In this document: piece after piece, positions 17,456-26,460 of the stretch
Layout of the letters: each line of letters opens with the position of its first letter
Position numbering within the stretch: position 1 is the stretch's first letter
Assembly (NCBI RefSeq): GCF_900176405.1
Contig: NZ_FWXJ01000006.1
Location: 1 to 64,000 of the forward strand
Reading direction: 5' to 3'
Length of the DNA stretch: 64,000 bases
Origin: Polynucleobacter kasalickyi
GTDB lineage: Bacteria > Pseudomonadota > Gammaproteobacteria > Burkholderiales > Burkholderiaceae
Translations under genes and position numbers: made by a program
The notes under the pieces: generated by a model
What the model was told of the DNA's origin: nothing
Database searches by the model: none
What the model saw: only the letters and a program-made list of their open reading frames with translations

Positions 17456-18904
17456 CTAGCTCAACACAATGTCGTATTTTTCTTGTGAAAAACTTCCTTC
17501 AGCGGATAATAAAATTGGCTTTCCGACAAACTCACAAAGCTCTGCTAAATACTGGCTTTGTTCTTCTAGAAACGTATCAATCACATCCGGACAGGCCACG
17601 ATGCGAAATTCTTTTGGGTTAAATTGGCGATGCTCACGAATAATCTCTCGTAAAATTTCATAACAAATTGTTTGAGGAGTTTTAATCTCCCCTTTGCCAC
17701 TGCAGACTGGACAAGGTTGGCAGAGTTGATGAGCTAACGACTCTCGTGTGCGTTTGCGCGTCATCTCGACTAAACCAAGTGCAGAAAAAGAACTGACTGA
17801 AGTTTTAACACGGTCTAGCTCCAAACTTTTCTTTAACTCATTGAGAACGGCAGTTTGGTGTTCTGCAATATGCATGTCGATAAAATCAACGATGATAATG
17901 CCACCTAAATTTCGAAGCCTTAATTGGCGGGCAATGGCTTTTGCCGCTTCTAAATTGGTTTTATAAATCGTATCTACAAAAGTTTTTGCACCGATATAGC
18001 TGCCCGTATTCACATCAATTGTGGTCATTGATTCTGTCTGATCAATCATCAAATAACCACCTGATTTGAGATTGACTCTGCGATTGAGCGCTAAGTTAAT
18101 TTCATTTTCGACATCGAATAAATCAAATAAGGGACGCTCTCCCCGGTACAGGTTGATCTTACCAACGAGATTGGGGATAAAGGTATTGGTAAATTGCTGT
18201 AATTTTTTAAAATTTTCAGCTGAATCAATTCGAATTTGTGTCGTTTTTTCTTCAGCGATATCGCGCATGACGCGTTCGATGAGGGTTAACTCTTGATAAA
18301 CCAACGAAGTTGTTGGTAAACGCAGGGTATTGTCATGGATTTTTTCCCAACTTCGGACTAAATAGTTGAGGTCTTCACTTAAATCCTCATTACTTGCTTC
18401 TTCTGCGCTGGTTCGAACGATAATGCTACCCTTGAAATTGGGAGGCATGATTTCTTTGACGCGTACTTTGATCCTCTCACGGTCTTCTTCATTCGTGATT
18501 TTTTGTGAAATACCAATTTGGCCATCTTTTTCATCATTAGGTAAATAGACTAAATTCCTACCGGCAATACTAATATTGGTGGTTAAACGAGCACCTTTCG
18601 TTCCTAGAGGATCTTTTAGAACTTGAACAAGGATTGTTTGACCATCAAACACAACTTTTTCGATGGGGTGTTCATTTGCCCCATAAATGTCTGCAATATG
18701 AATAAACGCAGATTTATCCAAGCCAATATCAATGAAAGCAGATTGCATTCCTGGTAACACACGCACAACTTTACCCAAGTAAATGTTACCGACATAGCCT
18801 CTATTTTGGGCTCTTTCGATTAACAGTTCTTGAACTTCCCCCTGACTAATCAGAGCAACTCTGGTTTCTTGTGGGGTAAAGTTAATTAATATTTCTTCGC
18901 TCAT
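17456..18904 (-). CDS. rng: Ribonuclease G
   Basis: Endoribonuclease of the RNase E/G family that matures the 5' end of 16S rRNA and cleaves A/U-rich single strands. It has the N-terminal SEEILINFTPQETRVAL, an S1 RNA-binding domain around 35-130 (NIYLGKVVRVLPGMQSAFID) and the DNase I-like catalytic core with IDVNTG and IIIVDFIDM. The zinc link CPVCSGKG follows. There is no long C-terminal scaffold, so it is RNase G (482 residues) rather than RNase E. It heads a minus-strand block with maf, rlmH and rsfS upstream. Confidence 0.94.
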   Translation of the reverse strand: MSEEILINFTPQETRVALISQGEVQELLIERAQNRGYVGNIYLGKVVRVLPGMQSAFIDIGLDKSAFIHIADIYGANEHPIEKVVFDGQTILVQVLKDPLGTKGARLTTNISIAGRNLVYLPNDEKDGQIGISQKITNEEDRERIKVRVKEIMPPNFKGSIIVRTSAEEASNEDLSEDLNYLVRSWEKIHDNTLRLPTTSLVYQELTLIERVMRDIAEEKTTQIRIDSAENFKKLQQFTNTFIPNLVGKINLYRGERPLFDLFDVENEINLALNRRVNLKSGGYLMIDQTESMTTIDVNTGSYIGAKTFVDTIYKTNLEAAKAIARQLRLRNLGGIIIVDFIDMHIAEHQTAVLNELKKSLELDRVKTSVSSFSALGLVEMTRKRTRESLAHQLCQPCPVCSGKGEIKTPQTICYEILREIIREHRQFNPKEFRIVACPDVIDTFLEEQSQYLAELCEFVGKPILLSAEGSFSQEKYDIVLS

Positions 18905-18906
18905 AA

Positions 18907-19551
18907 CTAAAGAATAAATGGAATTTTGGCGTAGTCAAGTAATTGTGTCGTTTCATGGATAGGCAAACCCATTACGCCACTATAACTGCCCTCAATTCGA
19001 TCAATTAAGGCACTGCCTAGTCCCTGAATTCCATAGCCGCCAGCTTTGCCCATCGGCTCTTTTGTCTTTACATAGGCTGCTAAGCGTTCTGGGGAGTTGT
19101 TCGCAAAATGTACTTGGGTAGAACAGATTTTTACGATAGGATCACTTTGTGGATCTTTTTGTAGCGCGATGGCGGTATGGACCCAGTGAAATTTGCCATT
19201 TAAGAGTGTCAGCATTTCTAAAGCATGGTGCTCATCTCTAGGCTTACCAAGAATTAAGTCTCTGATATTCAGCCAAGAGGTTTGTTGGTCGCGCATGCAT
19301 ACGGTTGTATCAGCACATAAAATCGGTTGCCAAGAAAACTCGACGCGTTGGGATAGTCGGCGGACCGCCGCATCAAGTTTGGCTAAAGTGACTCTTTTCA
19401 CATAGTCGATGCCCAATTCACCAATTTGTTCTTCCTCTAAAGCCTCAGTGTCTTCATTCGGGTCGGGCTGAAGAATTTCAAACTGAACTCCTAAATCGGT
19501 CAGAATCTGTGCTCGACGGGGACTTTGAGAAGCTAGGTAAAGTTTACTCAC
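18907..19551 (-). CDS. maf: Maf-like nucleotide pyrophosphatase
   Basis: Septum-formation-inhibitor family pyrophosphatase that hydrolyses non-canonical or pyrimidine nucleoside triphosphates. SKLYLASQSPRRAQIL opens the protein, with CADTTV near residue 86 and GYGIQGLGSALIDRIEGSY at the C-terminus. I place the start at the GTG at 19551 (214 residues), because Maf proteins begin just before LASQSPRR and an AAGGA lies upstream; a longer frame reaches 19602 inside rlmH. The GTG overlaps the rlmH stop by 8 bases. Exact substrate subgroup (YhdE or YceF type) is not resolved. Confidence 0.9.
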   Translation of the reverse strand: MSKLYLASQSPRRAQILTDLGVQFEILQPDPNEDTEALEEEQIGELGIDYVKRVTLAKLDAAVRRLSQRVEFSWQPILCADTTVCMRDQQTSWLNIRDLILGKPRDEHHALEMLTLLNGKFHWVHTAIALQKDPQSDPIVKICSTQVHFANNSPERLAAYVKTKEPMGKAGGYGIQGLGSALIDRIEGSYSGVMGLPIHETTQLLDYAKIPFIL

Positions 19552-19987
19552 GATGATAAGGGTGTCCTTGCAAAATAGTATAAGCGCGATATAACTGTTC
19601 AATTAAGATCAGTCTAGCCATGGCATGTGGCAAAGTCATACTTGATAAGCGAATAAGGCTGGCAGATTTTTGCTTAATTTCAGGAGAAAGACCATCAGCT
19701 CCACCGATCAGAAATACGACATCTTTTCCTGTTTGACGCCAGTCCTGCATCATTTGGGTGAGTTGCATCGTCGTTAAATCACGACCCCTTTCATCCATCG
19801 CAATGATGGTGGCATTTTTCGGCATTGCCTCAAGAATTTTGAGGCCTTCTTTCGCCGGTGAAATATCGGGTTTTAATTCTTTGACTTCGATCGGGAAGTC
19901 TTTTGGCATTCTTTTAATATAGTCTTGGGCAGAAGTTTCTACCCAATTTGGCATCTTATGACCAACTGCAATAATCTGCAGCTTCAA
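19544..19987 (-). CDS. rlmH: 23S rRNA pseudouridine-1915 N3-methyltransferase RlmH
   Basis: SPOUT-class methyltransferase acting on helix 69 of 23S rRNA in the assembled ribosome. Characteristic segments are KLQIIAVGHKMP at the start, IAMDERGRDLTT, VFLIGGADGLSP and the C-terminal HAMARLILIEQLYRAYTI with GHPYH. The start is TTG with a GAGGA ribosome binding site at the end of rsfS. The length of 147 residues is close to the family's 155. Confidence 0.96.
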   Translation of the reverse strand: MKLQIIAVGHKMPNWVETSAQDYIKRMPKDFPIEVKELKPDISPAKEGLKILEAMPKNATIIAMDERGRDLTTMQLTQMMQDWRQTGKDVVFLIGGADGLSPEIKQKSASLIRLSSMTLPHAMARLILIEQLYRAYTILQGHPYHRE

Positions 19988-20383
19988 TTATTCCTCGTCG
20001 TCGTCGAAATCCATAGGACCGCTAGTCGGACCGGATTGTTTAGCAAGCTTCACACGGACGGGTTTACCACCCCACATACCTTCTAATTGGTAATAAGCTC
20101 TAATGGCCGGTTGCAAAATATGCACCACCACGTCACCACAATCGACTAATACCCACTCGCCAGTTTCTAGGCCTTCAATCGAGATGACTTCGCCGCCTTT
20201 TTCTTTCACAGCAGTACTTACCGAAAACGCTAAAGCTCTAGTTTGACGATTACTATTACCCGTAGTTATTACGACGCGATCAAATAGACTGGTGAGCTTC
20301 GAAGTATCAAATACTCTAATATCTGAAGCTTTGACTTCCTCTAGTGCGTCGATGACGGTTCTTTGTAGTTTTCTTAATTCCAT
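19988..20383 (-). CDS. rsfS: Ribosomal silencing factor RsfS
   Basis: RsfS binds ribosomal protein uL14 and blocks subunit joining under starvation. A 131-residue protein with DALEEVKASDIRVFD, the FDRVVITTGNSNRQTRALA stretch, EGLETGEWVLVDCGDVVVHI and YQLEGMWG. The acidic end (DFDDDEE) is typical. It sits directly between nadD and rlmH, the usual proteobacterial order. Confidence 0.96.
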   Translation of the reverse strand: MELRKLQRTVIDALEEVKASDIRVFDTSKLTSLFDRVVITTGNSNRQTRALAFSVSTAVKEKGGEVISIEGLETGEWVLVDCGDVVVHILQPAIRAYYQLEGMWGGKPVRVKLAKQSGPTSGPMDFDDDEE

Positions 20384-20402
20384 ACTAAAGGTTTATCCTT
20401 TT

Positions 20403-21113
20403 TTAGTTAAATCTAGCGTAAATATTTTGTGAGAAGATGCATTCTAGGACATTTGGGGAAAGGGCGCTCATTAAATTTTCCTTTGCGATGCCAAGATGAA
20501 GTTGTTCCCTTAGTCCTGTTGATGATAAATCAACATGGAATGTTTCATCAAAAATAATCTTTCCCGCAGGGTTTTTTGTGAGGTCTTGAACATTGTGGGT
20601 GATGCGTCGATCAAAAATATCAATGATTTCATCGATAGTTTCCGGATATTGGGGATCATGATGGACGTTCTTCTTACTGATTGAGATTTGTCGACAAGCG
20701 ACGGCTAAATGAAGAAAGTCAGGTAACTTTTGCCAATCATTCCATGACGGCAAGTTTTGGTAGGAGTCTGCTCCCATGAGCCAAACTAAAGATTGATCAG
20801 GGCCAAAACTTTGTCGAAGCTCTCGAGCAGTATCGATTGTATAACTAGGACCAACCCTATCTAATTCAATACGGCTAACGGAAATTTCTGCAGGACATTG
20901 GGAGTCCTGATACAGCTCTTTTAAATCTAGTGCTGCAGCTTGCGTCATTTCAAAACGAATTTTTGATGGTGTAATCAAACTGCTTTTTTGCCAAGGCTCA
21001 CCCGCTGGCAGCCAAATTAATTGGGTGAGGCCCAGCAAATCAATGAAATTCTTAGCCAGTCGAACGTGCCCCCAATGAGGTGGATCAAAAGTTCCCCCGA
21101 GAACTCCGATCAT
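20403..21113 (-). CDS. nadD: Nicotinate-nucleotide adenylyltransferase
   Basis: Makes nicotinic acid adenine dinucleotide from nicotinate mononucleotide and ATP in NAD synthesis. The nucleotidyltransferase motif [11 protein letters not shown] is at the N-terminus; [11 protein letters not shown] and [13 protein letters not shown] lie mid-protein, and the SSTGLREQL motif corresponds to the ISSTxIR signature. The ATG at 21113 (236 residues) overlaps the hemF stop as ATGA and is preferred to a TTG at 21122. Translational coupling to hemF is likely. Confidence 0.94.
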   Translation of the reverse strand: MIGVLGGTFDPPHWGHVRLAKNFIDLLGLTQLIWLPAGEPWQKSSLITPSKIRFEMTQAAALDLKELYQDSQCPAEISVSRIELDRVGPSYTIDTARELRQSFGPDQSLVWLMGADSYQNLPSWNDWQKLPDFLHLAVACRQISISKKNVHHDPQYPETIDEIIDIFDRRITHNVQDLTKNPAGKIIFDETFHVDLSSTGLREQLHLGIAKENLMSALSPNVLECIFSQNIYARFN

Positions 21114-22027
21114 GCCAGCCAATCTCTAGGCTTTAAAAAGTAATTCATTAAACGATCTTCCGGTGAGTTCGGTGGAATCGGGCGTTGATATTGCCATCTA
21201 GCGATCGGGGGAAGGGACATCAGAATTGACTCAGTCCGACCACCTGATTGCAAGCCAAAATGGGTGCCTCGGTCAAATACTAAATTAAATTCAGTATAGC
21301 GTCCGCGTCGATATTCTTGAAACTCTTTTTCAGCAGGAGTAAAAGGATCTGCATGATGTTTTTTAGCGATTGGTAAATAAGCATCGAGCAGCGCATTACC
21401 AACAGCCTGGGTCATCTCAAAACTTTTCTCGAAGCCAAGTTCAGAGAAGTCATCAAAAAATACTCCACCAATACCCCTAGGTTCTTCACGGTGGGGGAGA
21501 TAGAAATATTTATCGCAATGGGCTTTAAATTTTGGATAGTAACTTGGATCAAAGGGATCTAGGGCATTTTTACAAGTCTGATGAAAATGGCGGCAGTCAG
21601 CCTCATCCCCGTAGTAAGGGGTTAAATCCATGCCACCACCAAACCACCAAACTGGAGCGACGCCCTCTTTTTTAGCTAAAAAGACACGCACATTCATATG
21701 CACGGTCGGTACTTTTGGGTTATTAGGATGAAAAACGAGAGATACACCCATTGCTTCAAAGCTTCCACCGGCAATTTCTGGTCGGATAGCCGTCGCCGAA
21801 GGGGGCAGTTGCTTACCACTAACATGGGAGAAGGCAACTCCACCACGCTCTAAAAAGTTACCGCCTTCTAGGATCATCGAGCGTCCATTGCCCTGTAATG
21901 GACTGTCTGCGGGCTTGACCCACTCATCACTGATAAATGGTTTACCATCAAACTCACCTACCGTAGAGGCGATTTTTTCTTGAAGCCCCCAAAAATAATT
22001 CTTTAATTCGCTAATTTCGATTGTCAT
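21110..22027 (-). CDS. hemF: Oxygen-dependent coproporphyrinogen III oxidase
   Basis: Aerobic heme-pathway enzyme converting coproporphyrinogen III to protoporphyrinogen IX. It has [40 protein letters not shown] and the C-terminal [25 protein letters not shown], all family signatures. 305 residues, normal. The start overlaps the purD stop (ATGA). No oxygen-independent HemN is seen in this window. Confidence 0.97.
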   Translation of the reverse strand: MTIEISELKNYFWGLQEKIASTVGEFDGKPFISDEWVKPADSPLQGNGRSMILEGGNFLERGGVAFSHVSGKQLPPSATAIRPEIAGGSFEAMGVSLVFHPNNPKVPTVHMNVRVFLAKKEGVAPVWWFGGGMDLTPYYGDEADCRHFHQTCKNALDPFDPSYYPKFKAHCDKYFYLPHREEPRGIGGVFFDDFSELGFEKSFEMTQAVGNALLDAYLPIAKKHHADPFTPAEKEFQEYRRGRYTEFNLVFDRGTHFGLQSGGRTESILMSLPPIARWQYQRPIPPNSPEDRLMNYFLKPRDWLA

Positions 22028-23307
22028 GATTTTGTTTTAATTGCTAGGTGCCCAATATCGCTTCGATACTGAGCTCCGTCGAATTGAATTTCCTTTACAT
22101 ATTCATACGCTCTTGCTTGAGCAGCCTTAACATTTCCATCTAGACCCACTACACATAAAACTCTACCACCACTTGTACGTAAAACGCCATTTTCAAGCGT
22201 AGTACCTGCGTGAAAAACGACATGACTCGCATCTTCTTCAGGAATATTGGTGATTTCATCGCCAACTCTTGGGGTATCAGGGTAGTTATAAGATGCCATG
22301 ACAACTCCCAAAGCTACTCTTGAATCCCAATCTAAGTCGACTTGATCTAAAGTGCCATCTACGGCATGAAATAAAGCTTCTAGTAAATTACTCTTTAGTC
22401 TAGCCATAATCGGTTGCGTCTCAGGGTCTCCCATGCGGCAATTAAATTCTAAAGTTTTAATAGATCCGTCTGGATGAATCATAAGACCAGCATATAAAAA
22501 TCCAGTGTAAGGAATACCATCCTTAGCCATGCCAGCAACGGTTGGCTTGATAATTTCTCTTAATGTTTTGGCGTATAACGTGGGAGTAACAACTGGGGCC
22601 GGTGAGTATGCACCCATGCCACCAGTATTGGGGCCTTGGTCATGGTCTTTTAAGCGCTTGTGATCTTGGCTAGTAGCCAATGGCAGAATATTTTTACCGT
22701 CCACCATGACGATAAAGCTCGCTTCTTCACCCGTTAAAAACTCTTCAATCACAACTCTAGCCCCTGCATCGCCGAGTTTGTTATCAGAAAGCATCATATC
22801 TACTGCTTGATGTGCTTCTTCCAAAGTCATCGCAACTACGACACCCTTACCAGCTGCTAGCCCATCTGCCTTGATGACAATCGGAGCACCTTTAACATCA
22901 ATGTATTGGTGTGCGGCAACCACATCTGAGAAAGTTTCATATTCAGCCGTAGGAATACCATGACGTTTCATGAAGGCTTTTGCATAATCTTTCGAGGACT
23001 CTAACTGCGCCGCTTGTTTGGTTGGCCCAAATATTTTTAAGCCTCTTGCGCGAAATAAGTCAACAATTCCTTCAGATAGAGGTTTTTCCGGACCTACTAC
23101 AGTAAGCGTAATATTCTCTTTTTCGACAAAATCTGCCAAGGCATTTAAGTCGGTAATTGGCAAGTTTTGGATGCCATGGAGCTTAGAGTTTTGCGCGGTA
23201 CCCCCATTGCCAGGGGCTACATATACTAATTGAACTTTATCTGATTTAGCTAAATGCCATGCTAATGCGTGTTCTCTGCCACCTGATCCAACAACTAAAA
23301 TTTTCAT
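22024..23307 (-). CDS. purD: Phosphoribosylamine-glycine ligase PurD
   Basis: Second step of purine synthesis, joining glycine to 5-phosphoribosylamine with ATP. An N-terminal [17 protein letters not shown], an ATP-grasp domain with [17 protein letters not shown] and the signature [11 protein letters not shown]. The length of 427 residues is usual. Its stop overlaps hemF by 4 bases, so purD, hemF, nadD, rsfS, rlmH, maf and rng may form one minus-strand transcript. Confidence 0.97.
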   Translation of the reverse strand: MKILVVGSGGREHALAWHLAKSDKVQLVYVAPGNGGTAQNSKLHGIQNLPITDLNALADFVEKENITLTVVGPEKPLSEGIVDLFRARGLKIFGPTKQAAQLESSKDYAKAFMKRHGIPTAEYETFSDVVAAHQYIDVKGAPIVIKADGLAAGKGVVVAMTLEEAHQAVDMMLSDNKLGDAGARVVIEEFLTGEEASFIVMVDGKNILPLATSQDHKRLKDHDQGPNTGGMGAYSPAPVVTPTLYAKTLREIIKPTVAGMAKDGIPYTGFLYAGLMIHPDGSIKTLEFNCRMGDPETQPIMARLKSNLLEALFHAVDGTLDQVDLDWDSRVALGVVMASYNYPDTPRVGDEITNIPEEDASHVVFHAGTTLENGVLRTSGGRVLCVVGLDGNVKAAQARAYEYVKEIQFDGAQYRSDIGHLAIKTKS

Positions 23308-23349
23308 AAATTACCTAACTTAATGCATCAATATGCGGTTTTGATTTGA

Positions 23350-24075
23350 TTAATCTTCTAAGATGGCATTCGAGTAGACATCTTGTACGTCATCTAAATT
23401 CTCCAATGCGTCGAGAAGTTTCTGCATACTAGTTGCGACATCACCTGATAATTCCACATCAGTCTCAGCACGCATCGTTACCTCTGAGAACTCGGGGACT
23501 AAACCCATCTTTTGAAGTTGATCTTTGATATTAGACAATTCCCAAGGGCTAGTAAGAACCTCTTTGGAGCCATCGTCATTGACGATCACGTCATCAGCGC
23601 CCACTTCAAGCGCCGCATCCATCAACTGATTCTCATCCACATTGGGGCCAAAAGTCATCGTCCCACAATGTTTAAATAAATAGCCTACACAGCCATCCGT
23701 GCCTAAATTACCACCATTTTTAGAAAAGGCGTGACGAACTTCAGCAACAGTTCTAATCTTATTATCAGTAAGGCTATCTACAATCACAGCCACACCACTC
23801 GGGCCATAGCCTTCATAACGAATTTCTTCGTAGCTAACGCCCTCTAGGGAACCAGTACCTTTTTGAATTGCACGATTGACGTTATCGCTCGGCATATTGG
23901 AGTCTTTTGCTTTGTCGATGGCAAGTCTTAGACGTGGATTATTGGCAATATCACCACCACCCATTTTGGCGGCTACGGTAATTTCACGAATTAACTTCGT
24001 CCAAACTTTTCCGCGTTTTTCGTCCTGACGACCTTTACGGTGTTGAATATTGGCCCATTTGGAATGTCCGGCCAT
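23350..24075 (-). CDS. YebC/PmpR family transcriptional regulator
   Basis: A 241-residue YebC-type protein; family members act as transcriptional regulators or, as recently shown for some, help ribosomes through polyproline stretches. The signature [17 protein letters not shown] opens the protein; [19 protein letters not shown] lies in the middle and the acidic C-terminal third ends [11 protein letters not shown] strong AAGGAAG site precedes the ATG. It lies upstream of purD on the same strand. Confidence 0.95.
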   Translation of the reverse strand: MAGHSKWANIQHRKGRQDEKRGKVWTKLIREITVAAKMGGGDIANNPRLRLAIDKAKDSNMPSDNVNRAIQKGTGSLEGVSYEEIRYEGYGPSGVAVIVDSLTDNKIRTVAEVRHAFSKNGGNLGTDGCVGYLFKHCGTMTFGPNVDENQLMDAALEVGADDVIVNDDGSKEVLTSPWELSNIKDQLQKMGLVPEFSEVTMRAETDVELSGDVATSMQKLLDALENLDDVQDVYSNAILED

Positions 24076-24167
24076 AAAAACTTCCTTTCAATAAAAACAA
24101 TTTAGAATAGTTAATATTCTAATTTTAGGCACTTTCGATAATAAACCCCCAATAAAGGAGATAAATC

Positions 24168-25154
24168 ATGTCAACAATGACAGTTAAAGCAATCAAGATG
24201 TTTAAGACCGGTGGTCCAGAGGTCTTAGAGTACGTAGATGTTGAACTGGGTGAGCCTGGACCAGGCGAAATTTTAGTTAAACACCATGCAATCGGAGTCA
24301 ATTATCTAGATATTTACTTCAGAGAAGGATTATATCCTCAACCAATGCCAAGTGGAATGGGGCAAGAGGGTGCCGGAGTAGTAGAAAAAGTGGGTCCTGG
24401 TGTGACTCACCTAGCGGTTGGTGATCGTGTTGCTTATGCAGGTAGACCTTCTGGCTCCTATGCACAGGCCAGAATCATGCCAGCTGATATCGTTTTAAAA
24501 CTGCCTGAGGCAATTAGTTTTGAAACAGGGGCAGCGATGATGTTGCAAGGTTTGACAGCACAGTATCTATTGAATGACACATATAAAGTCCAAAAAGGGG
24601 ACACGGTGCTCTTTCACGCGATTGCTGGCGGCGTTGGAACAATTGCTTGCCAATGGTTAAAAGCACTTGGTGCAACCGTTATTGGTACTGTAGGTAGCCC
24701 AGAAAAGGCAGCCATTGCGAAAGCACACGGTTGTGACCATACTATCCTTTATAGAGAAGAAGATTTTGTCGCAAGGGTAAAAGAAATTACTGGTGGTAAA
24801 GGTGTTCCAGTTGTTTATGATTCCATCGGTAAAGATACTTTCATGAAGTCCCTTGATTGTTTATCACCAAGAGGTTTAATGGTGACATTTGGGAATGCTT
24901 CTGGCCCAGTCCCTCCTTTAGAAGTTGGCATTTTGGCAGCGAAGGGATCATTAAAAGTAACTCGTCCAACGTTGACGACCTACGTTCTCAACCGTCAATT
25001 GCTCGAGCAGGGTGCAGCAGATCTTTTCCAAAGAGTGATTTCAGGTCAAATCAAGATTGAAATTACTGATCGCTATCCTTTAGAAAAAGCTTCCCAAGCG
25101 CAAAAAGATATGGCCGATCGTAAAACTACGGGATCAATCATTTTGGTTCCTTAA
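24168..25154 (+). CDS. Zinc-independent quinone oxidoreductase (MDR family)
   Basis: NADPH:quinone reductase of the medium-chain dehydrogenase/reductase superfamily (QOR1 type). The N-terminal GroES-like fold has HHAIGVNYLDIYFREGLYP and GQEGAGVVEKVGPGV. The Rossmann part has HAIAGGVGTIACQWLKALGA (about 151-170) and TVGSPEKAA. Zinc ligands of alcohol dehydrogenases are absent. 328 residues, normal. AAAGGAG lies at the correct distance before the ATG. The physiological substrate is not deducible. Confidence 0.9.
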   Translation: MSTMTVKAIKMFKTGGPEVLEYVDVELGEPGPGEILVKHHAIGVNYLDIYFREGLYPQPMPSGMGQEGAGVVEKVGPGVTHLAVGDRVAYAGRPSGSYAQARIMPADIVLKLPEAISFETGAAMMLQGLTAQYLLNDTYKVQKGDTVLFHAIAGGVGTIACQWLKALGATVIGTVGSPEKAAIAKAHGCDHTILYREEDFVARVKEITGGKGVPVVYDSIGKDTFMKSLDCLSPRGLMVTFGNASGPVPPLEVGILAAKGSLKVTRPTLTTYVLNRQLLEQGAADLFQRVISGQIKIEITDRYPLEKASQAQKDMADRKTTGSIILVP

Positions 25155-25179
25155 TTAGACTGAAAAGTAATGTGTTGCA

Positions 25180-25207
25180 GTAAGTGAGGAGAAAAATCCT
25201 CACTTAC
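25180..25207 (+). terminator. Hairpin after the quinone oxidoreductase gene
   Basis: A perfect 11-bp stem (25180-25190 with 25197-25207) and a 6-base A-rich loop lie 26 bases after the stop. No T-run follows, so it may be a weak or Rho-assisted terminator or an mRNA 3' end stabiliser. Confidence 0.5.
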
Positions 25208-25261
25208 ACAGTAAAAATCTTTAATTAATTTCACTTTCGTGGCATAATTTCATTCTTTCAT

Positions 25262-25347
25262 GCCGCGGTGGTGAAATTGGTAGACACAGGAGACTCAAAA
25301 TCTCCCGCCCAAAAGGTGTGACGGTTCGAGTCCGTCCCGCGGCACCA
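25262..25347 (+). tRNA. tRNA-Leu (anticodon CAA)
   Basis: An 86-base class II tRNA with acceptor stem GCCGCGG / CCGCGGC, anticodon loop CTCAAAA (anticodon CAA), a long variable arm (CGCCCAAAAGGTG), T-loop GTTCGAGTC and an encoded CCA end. It reads UUG codons. The downstream 1.1 kb is gene-poor, typical for integration at tRNA-Leu. Confidence 0.96.
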
Positions 25348-25658
25348 CGCAATACAATGGTTATAGTAAGATCATTTACTAACATAAGCCAATAAAGCAC
25401 GTTGCACAAACGTAGCACAAAATCATTAACGCCATAGTACCAATTAGTATGGTCACACCTCAAATACACAAAAAATTGGGTAGTTTTTAAGAAATAAAAT
25501 GCAATTCTTTTAAATAAGGTATTTAGGCCTCTAAATTTTTATCCATTTTGTTTTAGTTTGGTTTTTAACTTAGTTAAGGTGTCTGTTTACTAGTTATTCT
25601 GCCAATAAGATCAAAAAAGTATCCTAAGAGCCTTTAGATAGTGAAAAGAAGCTTCATT
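25348..25658. other. Gene-poor stretch after tRNA-Leu
   Basis: About 310 A/T-rich bases with no ORF I can support, no terminator and no obvious repeat of the tRNA 3' end. It reads like decayed sequence between the tRNA and a broken DUF2335 gene. Confidence 0.5.
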
Positions 25659-26122
25659 TCAATTAATATCTTTGGCGCCAATTTGAGGTCTTTTATAATT
25701 TAAAAATCCTTGGATAGCAGCAATAGCAATTGCTCCAAGAGTTGATGCTGTAAGCCAAATAAGTTCCAAATATGCAAAGAAAGCACTAATTACTAATCCT
25801 GCGCTGACAAGCAAGAATGCCATCCAGTCTCTACGTTGATTATCCTTTGCTTGAAGTCGATTAACTTCTATTTCTGACTCCGCCTGCTTATCTCTTAAGG
25901 TGCGTTCAGTTGCATTATTTTTTCAAGAATCGCTAGAATTCTCTCTGGAGCCCCAGGAACAATTTCCCCATATTTTCTAACTATTTCTGGGTCAAAAATT
26001 GTCTGGACGTGCGGCACTTGTTGTAAACGAATATGTTTATGGTTACAACTATACTGATTTTTTTGAGCAGATGCGATTCGATTCGATACAGTAGGCGTGC
26101 GTAGCTTATTTTTTATACTCAA
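25659..26122 (-). pseudogene. DUF2335 membrane protein, frameshifted
   Basis: The first frame (TTG at 26122 to a stop at 25895) contains the DUF2335 core DPEIVRKYGEIVPGAPERIL. After a one-base frame change at a run of six A residues (25918-25923, minus strand) the second frame supplies the remainder: TERTLRDKQAESEIEVNRL, then RRDWMAF and two hydrophobic segments (AFLLVSAGLVISAFFAY and LGAIAIAAI), ending at 25659. Together they give a full-length family protein of about 153 residues, so the gene is broken by a single indel, or the base call at the A-run is wrong. DUF2335 function is unknown. Confidence 0.75.
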
Positions 26123-26276
26123 TACAAACCTCTTTAGCAGCTTGATTAAACTGATTTACAGTTTGATGAATAGCAATTTCATCAATTGATTTTTCGAATT
26201 GGTTTATGTTAAATGGCTTGTAACCTGAATTTCTGTTTAAAAAAATTCCAGCAAAAGATTTAATAAATTCAGTCAC
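26106..26276 (-). CDS. Small hypothetical protein upstream of DUF2335 gene
   Basis: A 56-residue ORF starting at GTG (26276) with a GAGGGA ribosome binding site 6 bases upstream. It is soluble, with a central amphipathic stretch (FEKSIDEIAIHQTVNQFNQ) and a basic end, and no family I recognise. Its stop lies 17 bases inside the start of the DUF2335 frame, so the two look translationally coupled. It could be the partner of the DUF2335 protein or a gene remnant. Confidence 0.5.
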   Translation of the reverse strand: MTEFIKSFAGIFLNRNSGYKPFNINQFEKSIDEIAIHQTVNQFNQAAKEVCIEYKK

Positions 26277-26419
26277 GTTTACTCCCTCAGAAAAGCTGAC
26301 TTTAGTTTCAAAGTTTAATTTAAAGACTAGTGACCAAAAGTGGAGTAGTCAAATATTGGCTTTTCACCTTAATTAGGAGATGGGTATTTATCAAATATTT
26401 ATGGATTGTTATGTAAGTT

Positions 26420-26451
26420 GGTGGCATCAATAGATTTTTATTGATACCACC
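26420..26451 (-). terminator. Hairpin after the Bug-type binding protein gene
   Basis: Arms 26420-26432 and 26439-26451 pair over 13 bases with one mismatch and a 6-base loop, 9 bases beyond the stop of the minus-strand gene. There is no T-run after it, so its strength as an intrinsic terminator is doubtful. Confidence 0.4.
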
Positions 26452-26460
26452 AATGGCGAT

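Noticed and set aside
17427..17456. 8-bp inverted repeat next to the rng stop as a terminator of msbA
   Set aside because: The loop is 14 bases, no T-run follows and the repeat reaches into the rng stop codon; a chance match is as likely.
25221..25469. Open frame of 82 residues across tRNA-Leu
   Set aside because: It runs antisense through the tRNA and has no family resemblance.
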